A stretch of 12,053 nt of DNA from positions 1 to 12,053 of the forward strand of contig CADAGG010000022.1 of NCBI GenBank assembly GCA_902787415.1, written 5' to 3'. A model generated the notes under the pieces. It did no database searches, was not told the origin of the DNA, and saw only the letters and a program-made list of their open reading frames with translations. Below, in pieces: positions 6,202-11,655 of this stretch (within the stretch, counting starts at the first letter, position 1; each line of letters starts with the position of its first letter). The position numbers and the translations under genes are program-made. The DNA is from a methanogenic archaeon (lineage in GTDB: Archaea; Thermoplasmatota; Thermoplasmata; Methanomassiliicoccales; Methanomethylophilaceae).

Positions 6202-6944
6202 AGGAGAACACCACGTCTGCATACATCTGCCTGAAGGATGATCTGGGTATAGAGTACAGGCTCTGCAGACTTGACTATATCTCGTCGGATGACGGTCATT
6301 ACGCCTACATATTCAGGCCCGACTACTCCGTTATCGATATGCTCTCCCCTCCGCTCTTTCAGGGTATCCCCGGATTGGATTTGGACCTCCGCAAGGAGGA
6401 ATACATCAGAAAGGACATGGTCCCGTGTTTCATATCCGAGAGGACCCCGGGAGAGAACCGCATTGATGTATCCGAGTTGCTGGAAAGCGCGGGGATGGAT
6501 CATCTGAACAGATTGGAATGGCTTATCCGCACGGATCTGCGGTACTTCGGGGATTCGTTCTATGCCATCAGATACACGGAACCGGAGACCGTCGACATGA
6601 GCGGTCTGTCCCTCAGATTCCCCGATGCCGCGATGAGAATCATGAAGAACATCTGTGCCGGAAACACGGTGATTCTGAAGGACCTGAGAATCGATAAGAA
6701 CAACAGGGCCCAGACTTACTTCCTGCTGAAGGAACTGTACCTGGGAAACCGCAAGGCACTGAAGACGATGAGGGATGCGGGCGAGCTTCCCAGATTAGGG
6801 AGAAAAGAGAAGGAAATCCCGGAAAAGGAACTCCGCGAAATGAGGAGACGCATGGAGAACGGACTCATTACGTCTCAGCAGGCGGCCGATGCGCTGGGAA
6901 TCGGCAGAGCCACCTTGTTCAGGAAATTCAAAAAATTAGAATGA
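6198..6944 (+). CDS. HipA-N-like partner protein with C-terminal Hin-type helix-turn-helix
   Basis: A 248-residue protein translated from the kinase message (ATGA overlap). I do not recognise a named family. Residues 65-125 (segment with FISERTPGENRIDVSELLESA, then DLRYFGDSFYAI) faintly resemble the fold part that precedes the kinase core in HipA proteins, where an F-x-x-x-x-PE/GxR pattern and a GxD/DD turn occur. The C-terminus looks like the DNA-binding end of serine invertases: a basic linker (about 185-204, ending in LGRK), then ITSQQAADALGIGRATLFRKF (225-245) as a helix-turn-helix of the Hin/resolvase HTH_7 type. No recombinase catalytic domain is present. A likely role is antitoxin or autorepressor and kinase partner, in place of separate HipB and HipS; this is inference. 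The gene converges on asd with the hairpin 6951-6972 between them. Confidence is high that it is a gene and moderate on its role. Confidence 0.62.
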   Translation: MKENTTSAYICLKDDLGIEYRLCRLDYISSDDGHYAYIFRPDYSVIDMLSPPLFQGIPGLDLDLRKEEYIRKDMVPCFISERTPGENRIDVSELLESAGMDHLNRLEWLIRTDLRYFGDSFYAIRYTEPETVDMSGLSLRFPDAAMRIMKNICAGNTVILKDLRIDKNNRAQTYFLLKELYLGNRKALKTMRDAGELPRLGRKEKEIPEKELREMRRRMENGLITSQQAADALGIGRATLFRKFKKLE

Positions 6945-6950
6945 TGAAGT

Positions 6951-6972
6951 ACTGCAGGCTTGCGCCTGCAGT
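6951..6972. terminator. Perfect 9-bp hairpin between converging genes
   Basis: ACTGCAGGC (6951-6959) pairs exactly with GCCTGCAGT (6964-6972) around the loop TTGC. It lies six bases after the HTH gene and eight bases beyond the asd stop on the other strand, so it may end transcription from both sides. On the minus strand a T-rich stretch (TTTTTT at about 6930-6935) follows after about 15 bases. Confidence 0.6.
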
Positions 6973-6980
6973 TTGGAGTT

Positions 6981-8045
6981 TCAGAGAATGCCCTTCTTGT
7001 AGGCGTACTCGGCGTTCAGCATGGAACCGCCGGCGCCGCCGCGGAGGGTGTTGTGGGAGACGACCCACATCTTGTAGTAGCCGTTGGACTGTCCGATCCT
7101 TCCCACGGTGGACGCCATTCCCCTGGCCCTGGCGGGGCTTCCGGCGAAGACGTCGTAGATGGGCTGGGGGCGGTTGGGCTCCTCCCTGACGATGACAGGC
7201 TGCTCGGGTGCCGAGGGGAGACCCATCTTCTGGGGCTCCGCGCGGAACGAGGACAGGCACTTGGCGAGCTCCTCGACGGTGGGCTGCTGCTCGAGGTCGA
7301 GCACCAGGGACTCGGTGTGGCCGTCGACGACGGGCACCCTGGCACAGTTGGCCATGACCTTGAAGTCGGCGAACCTGAACTCGCCGTTTCCGTAGCTTCC
7401 GAGCATCTTGCAGATCTCGGTCTCCATCTTCTCCTCCTCATGGGAGATGTAGGGGATGACGTTGCCGAGGATGTCGAGCGAGGGCACTCCGGGGTATCCT
7501 GCACCGGAGATGGCCTGGTAGGTGGATACGAACACCTGCTTGAGTCCGAAGGTGTCCATGATGGGCTTCAGGGGGACGACGATTCCGGTGGAGGAGCAGT
7601 TGGCGTTGGTGACGATGTATCCTCCGTTGGCGTAGGTGTCCTGGTCCTTGATGGAGTCGAACTGGGCGACGTTGACCTCGGGCACGATGATGGGGACGTG
7701 CTTGTCCATCCTGTGGGATCCGGCGTTGGTGAACACGGCGACCCCCTTCTGGGCGAGCTCGGTCTCGGTGGGACCTGCCAGGTCGGAGGGGATTCCGGAG
7801 AACGCGATCCTGCAGTTCTTGGCGATGTGATCGAGGTCCATCTTGGAGATCTTCATGTCGAGGGTCTCCTGCTTGTAGGGGTAGTCCCTGACCTTGAGAG
7901 CGTCTCCGAACTTCTTTCCGTCGGACCTCTCGGAGGCGTAAAGCCCCTCGATGTTGAAGTAAGGATGGTCCTCCAGCATCTGGACGAACCTCTGGCCGAT
8001 CATCCCGGTCGCACCGAGAACGGCTACGTTTATCTTTCCACTCAT
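6981..8045 (-). CDS. asd: Aspartate-semialdehyde dehydrogenase (archaeal/fungal type)
   Basis: Reduces beta-aspartyl phosphate with NADPH to aspartate semialdehyde, the branch point for threonine, methionine, isoleucine and lysine, and in many archaea a precursor of the aromatic ring. The 354 residues begin with a Rossmann strand and GATGMIGQRF (11-20) for NADP. TNANCSSTG holds the catalytic Cys150, and VDGHTES the active-site His243. SGAGYPGVPSLD (180-191) is the loop typical of this subfamily, and the RARG..STVGR segment near residue 320 is the usual C-terminal strand region. Length matches archaeal enzymes rather than the common E. coli type. GAGGAA lies five bases before the ATG. The gene follows aroQ by 42 bases on the same strand with no obvious promoter in between, so the two are probably cotranscribed. 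Confidence 0.94.
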   Translation of the reverse strand: MSGKINVAVLGATGMIGQRFVQMLEDHPYFNIEGLYASERSDGKKFGDALKVRDYPYKQETLDMKISKMDLDHIAKNCRIAFSGIPSDLAGPTETELAQKGVAVFTNAGSHRMDKHVPIIVPEVNVAQFDSIKDQDTYANGGYIVTNANCSSTGIVVPLKPIMDTFGLKQVFVSTYQAISGAGYPGVPSLDILGNVIPYISHEEEKMETEICKMLGSYGNGEFRFADFKVMANCARVPVVDGHTESLVLDLEQQPTVEELAKCLSSFRAEPQKMGLPSAPEQPVIVREEPNRPQPIYDVFAGSPARARGMASTVGRIGQSNGYYKMWVVSHNTLRGGAGGSMLNAEYAYKKGIL

Positions 8046-8087
8046 GTGAATTCCTCAGTTAGCGTGATTATGCGGGAACCTGCGGGT

Positions 8088-8369
8088 TCATTCGTTGTAT
8101 ATCCTCATCTGCCTCTCCTTGGAGATGGAGAGGATGAGCCTGGCGATCTGGTCAGCCTCCTCTTTGGTGAGGTTGACCTCCTGGCAGAGCTCGTTGTAGC
8201 GGTTGACGATACGTTTCTCCACGTCGTCGTCCCATGCGCTCTGTCCGGACGCCTTCTTGGCCTTTGCTAGCTCGTCGGTGATGTCCATGCGGGTCGCGAG
8301 GAGATCGATGATCTGTGCGTCGATGTCCGCGATTTCGTCCCTAAGTACCTTGGTGGATGCAGGTTCCAT
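8088..8369 (-). CDS. Chorismate mutase, AroQ class
   Basis: A 93-residue, all-helical protein of the monofunctional AroQ type that rearranges chorismate to prephenate for phenylalanine and tyrosine. Aligned by eye to the E. coli and Methanocaldococcus enzymes, Arg10 (LRDEI), Arg27 (LLATRMD), Lys38 (ELAKAKK), an Asp in WDDDVEK, Glu in VEK and Gln near the end (KERQM) match active-site residues. The position that is usually Arg in the D-x-x-R-E motif is Val here (DDDVEK). Length is normal for AroQ. The start at 8369 lies 32 bases downstream of the centre of a TATA box with no Shine-Dalgarno, so translation is near-leaderless. It heads the aroQ-asd unit and is divergent from the ACT regulator at 8480. 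A prephenate dehydratase or dehydrogenase fusion is absent. Confidence 0.88.
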   Translation of the reverse strand: MEPASTKVLRDEIADIDAQIIDLLATRMDITDELAKAKKASGQSAWDDDVEKRIVNRYNELCQEVNLTKEEADQIARLILSISKERQMRIYNE

Positions 8370-8396
8370 GATAGTCGCGCGCCCATATCCGCGACC

Positions 8397-8405
8397 GTAT
8401 TTATC
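8397..8405 (-). promoter_or_regulatory. TATA box of aroQ-asd
   Basis: On the minus strand this reads GATAAATAC, centred about 32 bases upstream of the aroQ ATG; the predicted start of transcription lies near 8375, about six bases before the gene. Between the box and the gene, the arrangement GCGCCCAT (8379-8386, plus strand) and GCGACC (8391-8396) resembles that of the hisG promoter. Confidence 0.6.
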
Positions 8406-8418
8406 CGTAGCGATTGAA

Positions 8419-8440
8419 CGGGCGGGAACGTCTGCCCGCG
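8419..8440. repeat. GC-rich inverted repeat between divergent aroQ and ACT-gene promoters
   Basis: CGGGC (8419-8423) pairs with GCCCG (8434-8438); the overlapping pair GCGGG (8422-8426) and CCCGC (8435-8439) is an alternative register. It sits between the two back-to-back TATA boxes (8397-8405 and 8450-8458), where one bound regulator could control both directions. The arms are short, so chance in GC-rich sequence is possible. Confidence 0.3.
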
Positions 8441-8449
8441 GAGGGTATG

Positions 8450-8458
8450 TTATTTATA
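8450..8458 (+). promoter_or_regulatory. TATA box of the ACT-domain regulator
   Basis: TTATTTATA is centred about 26 bases upstream of the ATG at 8480, so the predicted first transcribed base is the start codon itself. This supports a leaderless start at 8480 and argues against the upstream ATG at 8414 in the same frame, which precedes the TATA box. A second AT-rich word, TTTTATA (8471-8477), is too close to the gene to act as the TATA box. Confidence 0.65.
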
Positions 8459-8479
8459 CTCAATGTACATTTTTATACT

Positions 8480-8977
8480 ATGGACCGCATAAAACGTCAT
8501 TTTAAGAACCTCCCCTCCCAAGAGCAGGTCGCTACCCTCATGCTGAAACTCGGTATGAGCGTGCACGACGGGGGAGCCTACTGCGGCCCCGTTCTGCAGA
8601 GCGACACCGCCGTGGCCCGCGCCATCGACGTGGACAGGCGCGTGGTGCGCTCCACCATCAACCACATCATGGAAGTGCCAGAACTCCTGAATCTGTTCTC
8701 CAGGGTGGAGTCCATGCTCCTCCTCGCCAACGCCGCCAGCGAGATCGGGTGCTCGGCCATCGAGATCGTCCCCGTGGACGCCCAGGTGCCCGGACTGATG
8801 GCCAGGATCCTCGTGGTCCTCTCCGACGCCGGGATCAACGTCAGGCAGGCCGTGGTCAGCGACCCGCAGGACCTATCCGACTCCCATCTCATCATCGTGG
8901 CGGACGGCTCGATCCCCGGCGACATAATGACCCAGATACGCGGATGTCCCGGTGTCGCGAGCGTCATCATCAGATGA
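8480..8977 (+). CDS. ACT-domain regulator of amino-acid metabolism (COG2150-like)
   Basis: A 165-residue protein. The C-terminal part (about 93-165) has the ACT pattern: AIEIVPVDAQVPGLMARILVVLSDAGINVRQ with the Pro-Gly turn and the GIN loop that binds amino-acid ligands, followed by two further strands. The N-terminal half looks like a DNA-binding domain: two helical blocks, the second being TAVARAIDVDRRVVRSTINHI (43-63), with helix-turn-helix spacing. This architecture matches a family of predicted amino-acid regulators that is common in methanogens. The start at 8480 follows from the TATA spacing and a Met-Asp-Arg N-terminus. Its position between divergent aroQ-asd and, 74 bases downstream, the hisB operon makes it a candidate regulator of both. 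The effector is not evident from the sequence; histidine or an aromatic amino acid is a guess from context. It ends in TGA, and hisB has its own promoter. Confidence 0.78.
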   Translation: MDRIKRHFKNLPSQEQVATLMLKLGMSVHDGGAYCGPVLQSDTAVARAIDVDRRVVRSTINHIMEVPELLNLFSRVESMLLLANAASEIGCSAIEIVPVDAQVPGLMARILVVLSDAGINVRQAVVSDPQDLSDSHLIIVADGSIPGDIMTQIRGCPGVASVIIR

Positions 8978-8979
8978 TC

Positions 8980-9010
8980 GCGAAGCATTCCTGCGCGCGA
9001 CGGTTCCTGC
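8980..9010. repeat. Two tandem imperfect repeats upstream of the hisB TATA box
   Basis: GCGAAGCATTCCTGC (8980-8994) and GCGACGGTTCCTGC (8997-9010) share GCGA and TTCCTGC at nearly the same spacing, with the TTCCTGC words 16 bases apart. They end three bases before the hisB TATA box, so they are plausible binding half-sites for a regulator. The first copy also forms part of the CCTGCGCG word shared with the hisG promoter. Confidence 0.4.
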
Positions 9011-9013
9011 ACA

Positions 9014-9023
9014 TATTATAAAA
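9014..9023 (+). promoter_or_regulatory. TATA box of the hisB-hisF-hisIE-PHP operon
   Basis: TATTATAAAA is centred about 33 bases upstream of the hisB ATG (9052), which predicts a leader of about seven bases. No Shine-Dalgarno sequence precedes hisB, which agrees with near-leaderless translation and with the shorter start at 9052 rather than the ATG-less extension to 9028. Confidence 0.65.
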
Positions 9024-9051
9024 ATACGTGCGCCCATTAAGTGGCATTACC

Positions 9052-9600
9052 ATGACCGCAAGAAAAGCTAAACTCGAGCGCAGCACCCGCGAGACCAAGA
9101 TCAAGGTCGACCTGAACATCGATGGCAGCGGAAAGTTCGAAGTCAAGAGCGACATCCAGTTCCTCAAGCACATGTGCGAGACCCTGGCCAGGTACGCCGA
9201 CTTCGACCTCAAGCTGGAGGCCAGCGGAGACAACGAGCACCACATCATCGAGGACGCAGCCATCGCCATCGGTTCCGCACTGAAGCAGGCCCTCGGCGAC
9301 GCCCCCGTGGAGAGGACCGCATCCTGCATCCTGCCCATGGACGACGCCCTCGTCATGGTCGCGATCGACCTGGTGGACCGCCCCTACTGCGAGGCGGACT
9401 GCCCCGACCCCAACTACGCCCACTTCTTCAGGAGCTTCGCCATGTCCGCCGGCATCACCCTCCACATCGTGGAGATCCGCGGATTCGACGACCACCACAT
9501 CATCGAGGCATCCTTCAAAGCGCTCGGCAAGTCGCTCAACGCGGCCACCAGACCCAGGAAGGCGCTCCTCAGCACCAAAGACGCGGTCAGGGTGAACTGA
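9052..9600 (+). CDS. hisB: Imidazoleglycerol-phosphate dehydratase HisB
   Basis: Dehydrates imidazole glycerol phosphate to imidazole acetol phosphate, step six. The 182 residues contain the two repeated half-domains that bind the Mn pair: His40 (FLKHM), His63-His64 and Glu67 (EHHIIED) in the first, His124 (HFFRSFA), His148-His149 and Glu152 (DHHIIEAS) in the second. VERTASC (86-92) has the arginine that contacts substrate phosphate, and STKDAV near the end matches the C-terminal Ser/Lys region. It is the monofunctional form with no HAD phosphatase domain, so histidinol phosphate must be cleaved by another protein. The N-terminus is about ten residues longer than the usual start. It is first gene of a four-gene operon; hisF begins one base after its stop. 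The frame is open upstream to 9028, but the TATA box position favours 9052. Confidence 0.94.
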   Translation: MTARKAKLERSTRETKIKVDLNIDGSGKFEVKSDIQFLKHMCETLARYADFDLKLEASGDNEHHIIEDAAIAIGSALKQALGDAPVERTASCILPMDDALVMVAIDLVDRPYCEADCPDPNYAHFFRSFAMSAGITLHIVEIRGFDDHHIIEASFKALGKSLNAATRPRKALLSTKDAVRVN

Positions 9601-9601
9601 G

Positions 9602-10357
9602 TTGGCTCTAGCCAAGAGGGTCATCCCCTGCCTCGACGTCAAGGACGGAAAGGTCGTCAAGGGTACCGAGTTCGTCAATCTGAGGGACGTGGGCTATCCC
9701 CCCGCCCTCGCCGAGAAGTACAGTCTCGAAGGGGCCGACGAGGTCACCTTCCTCGACATCGCGGCCTCGCAGGAGTCCAGGGGCACCACCCTCGACCTCG
9801 TGAGGGAGACCGCCGAGAGGGTCTTCGTCCCCCTCACCGTCGGAGGCGGCATCAGGACCGCCGACGACGTCCACGCCGCTCTGCTTGCGGGAGCGGACAA
9901 GGTCTCCATGAACTCCGCCGCCGTCTACCACCCCGAGCTGATCACCGAATCCGCCAGGAGGTACGGCAGGCAGTGCGTCGTGGTCGCCATCGACGCCAAG
10001 CGCACCGAGAAGGGCTGGGAGGTCTATGTCAAAGGCGGAAAGGAGCCCACCGGCATCGACGCCCTCGAGTGGGCCGGAAAAGCGGAGGATCTGGGAGCGG
10101 GAGAGATCCTGCTGACCTCCATCGACGCTGACGGCACCAAGAAGGGATACGACATCCCGCTCACCAAGGCGGTGGTGGACGCCACCAACATCCCCGTCGT
10201 CGCCTCCGGCGGCTGCGGCAACATGGAGGACATCTACCAGGTGTTCGAGAAGACCGACTGCTCCGCCGCACTGGCAGCATCCATATTCCACTACAACGAG
10301 TGCACCGTTCAGCAGGTGCACGACTACCTCAGAGAAAGGGGGATCGAAGTAAGATGA
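9602..10357 (+). CDS. hisF: Imidazole glycerol phosphate synthase cyclase subunit HisF
   Basis: A 251-residue (beta/alpha)8 barrel that joins PRFAR with ammonia from HisH to give imidazole glycerol phosphate and AICAR. The catalytic aspartates are Asp12 ([16 protein letters not shown]) and Asp131 (VVVAIDAKR). Phosphate loops are [11 protein letters not shown] (79-89) and ASGGCGN (201-207), and [13 protein letters not shown] (172-184) is the HisF-specific loop. Start: TTG at 9602, one base after the hisB stop (TGAGTTG), with GGTGA ten bases upstream; no ATG occurs before the catalytic strand, so this rare start codon is well supported. Its partner HisH is encoded in the other his block on the opposite strand, so the two subunits of one enzyme are made from separate messages. 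It overlaps hisIE by 4 bases (ATGA). Confidence 0.95.
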   Translation: MALAKRVIPCLDVKDGKVVKGTEFVNLRDVGYPPALAEKYSLEGADEVTFLDIAASQESRGTTLDLVRETAERVFVPLTVGGGIRTADDVHAALLAGADKVSMNSAAVYHPELITESARRYGRQCVVVAIDAKRTEKGWEVYVKGGKEPTGIDALEWAGKAEDLGAGEILLTSIDADGTKKGYDIPLTKAVVDATNIPVVASGGCGNMEDIYQVFEKTDCSAALAASIFHYNECTVQQVHDYLRERGIEVR

Positions 10358-10977
10358 CCGATATCCCGGAACTAACATACAACAAGGACGGACTCATCCC
10401 GGTGATCGTCCAGGACTACAGGACCAACGAGGTCCTCATGATGGCCTACTCCAACGAGGAGGCCGTGAAACTCATGTACGAGACCGGCTACACCCACTTC
10501 TGGAGCCGCAGCAGGCAGAAGATGTGGAAGAAGGGCGAGGAGTCCGGCCACGTCCAGAAGATCAAATCCATCCAGGCCGACTGCGACAGCGACACCCTGC
10601 TGGTGCGCGTCGACCAGGCCGGGGGCATCGCCTGCCACACCGGCACCCCCTCCTGCTTCAACAAGCTGGTCTACGGCAGCACCGACGACACCGCCGCCAT
10701 CCTGCCCGAGCTCATCAGGACCATCAGGGACAGGAAGGAGAACCCCTGCGACGAGAGCTACACCTGCAAGCTCTTCAACAACGAGACCAAGATGTGCAAG
10801 AAGATCGTCGAGGAGGCGGCCGAGGTGGTGCTCGCCATCAAGGACCGCGAGAACGACCCCGACCAGACCGACCTGGCGGGAGAGGTCGCCGACCTGATCT
10901 ACCACACCCTCGTGGCAATCGTCAAAGAGGACCTCGACCTCGGAAAGGTATATTCGGAACTCAGCGAGAGGCATTGA
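10354..10977 (+). CDS. hisI: Bifunctional phosphoribosyl-AMP cyclohydrolase / phosphoribosyl-ATP pyrophosphatase HisIE
   Basis: A 207-residue fusion that performs steps two and three: the HisE part removes pyrophosphate from PR-ATP and the HisI part opens the adenine ring of PR-AMP. HisI (about 1-110) shows [18 protein letters not shown] (48-65), then the metal ligands Asp76, Asp78 and Asp80 (ADCDSD) and the zinc cysteines Cys77, Cys94 and Cys101 (CHTGTPSCF). HisE (about 115-207) has SYTCKLF, the helix [16 protein letters not shown] with the acidic Mg-binding residues, and [12 protein letters not shown]. Both halves look complete. The fused form is widespread in bacteria, while many archaea keep two genes. 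The ATG overlaps the hisF stop (ATGA), and the PHP gene starts one base after its own stop (TGAGATG). The upstream in-frame ATG at 10300 lies inside hisF and is not used. Confidence 0.95.
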   Translation: MTDIPELTYNKDGLIPVIVQDYRTNEVLMMAYSNEEAVKLMYETGYTHFWSRSRQKMWKKGEESGHVQKIKSIQADCDSDTLLVRVDQAGGIACHTGTPSCFNKLVYGSTDDTAAILPELIRTIRDRKENPCDESYTCKLFNNETKMCKKIVEEAAEVVLAIKDRENDPDQTDLAGEVADLIYHTLVAIVKEDLDLGKVYSELSERH

Positions 10978-10978
10978 G

Positions 10979-11632
10979 ATGATTCCCAGAGCAGACCTTC
11001 ACACCCACTCCATCTACAGCGACGGGGAGCTCATCCCCGCGGAACTCGTCAGGAGGGCCCAGGTCCTCGGACACGAGGTGATAGCGATCACCGACCACGT
11101 CGACATGAGCAACGTCGAGTGGGTGGTGACCAACGTCGTCAAGGCGTGCGAGCTCAGCGAGGACTACTGCAAGGTCATCCCCGGCGTGGAGATCACCCAC
11201 GTCCCCCCGAGGAAGATCGCAGAGGTCGCCAAGAAAGCGCGTCAGTACGGTGCGAAATGGATCGTCGTGCACGGCGAGACCGTCACCGAACCCGTGGCGC
11301 CCGGCACCAACAGGGCCTCCGTGGAGAACCCCGACATCGACGTGCTGGCACATCCCGGATTCATCACCCTCGAGGAGGCTCAGCTCGCCAAGGACAACGG
11401 CGTCGCATTGGAGATCACCGGCCGTGCGGGACACAACATCACCAACGGCCACGTGTACCATATGGCGCACGAGGTAGGGGCCATGATGGTCGTCGATTCC
11501 GACACCCACCAGCCCGAGAACCTCATGGACGATGCTGCCGCCAAGGTGGTCGCGCTGGGAGCGGGACTCACCGAGAAGGAGGCCGACAAGGCGCTCCACG
11601 TGACTCCCTTCGAGCTCACCAAGAAACTCTGA
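10979..11632 (+). CDS. PHP-domain phosphoesterase, probable histidinol-phosphate phosphatase
   Basis: A 217-residue metal-dependent hydrolase with PHP-family motifs in order: DLHTHSIYSDG (6-16, His8 and His10), ITDH (His40), PGVEIT (Glu71), VVHGE (His99), LAHPG (His125) and VDSDTH (Asp175, His177). These are the trinuclear metal ligands expected for an active phosphoesterase. It is the last gene of hisB-hisF-hisIE and starts one base after hisIE (TGAGATG). HisB here lacks a phosphatase domain and no HisN-type inositol-monophosphatase gene is visible, so this protein probably removes the phosphate from histidinol phosphate. It is shorter than Bacillus HisJ (about 270 residues), and related archaeal proteins are often annotated only as PHP-domain proteins, so the substrate is inferred from context. 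A hairpin at 11637-11655 follows. Confidence 0.85.
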   Translation: MIPRADLHTHSIYSDGELIPAELVRRAQVLGHEVIAITDHVDMSNVEWVVTNVVKACELSEDYCKVIPGVEITHVPPRKIAEVAKKARQYGAKWIVVHGETVTEPVAPGTNRASVENPDIDVLAHPGFITLEEAQLAKDNGVALEITGRAGHNITNGHVYHMAHEVGAMMVVDSDTHQPENLMDDAAAKVVALGAGLTEKEADKALHVTPFELTKKL

Positions 11633-11636
11633 AACC

Positions 11637-11655
11637 GCCGGGGGATTCCCCCGGC
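11637..11655. terminator. Perfect 8-bp hairpin between converging genes
   Basis: GCCGGGGG (11637-11644) pairs exactly with CCCCCGGC (11648-11655) around the loop ATT. It starts five bases after the PHP gene stop and abuts the stop of the minus-strand gene. No long T-run follows on either strand, so a terminator role is likely but less clear than for the hairpins at 283 and 1733. Confidence 0.5.

Noticed and set aside
8076..8089. Small hairpin GAACC/GGTTC across the aroQ stop codon
   Set aside because: Only five pairs with no T-tract, and it overlaps coding sequence; too weak to call an attenuator or terminator within aroQ-asd.
6960..8270. A 436-codon plus-strand open frame opposite asd and aroQ
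   Set aside because: Same Gly/Val/Asp/Leu-rich shadow composition, no start signal, and it covers two genes with clear catalytic motifs on the other strand.
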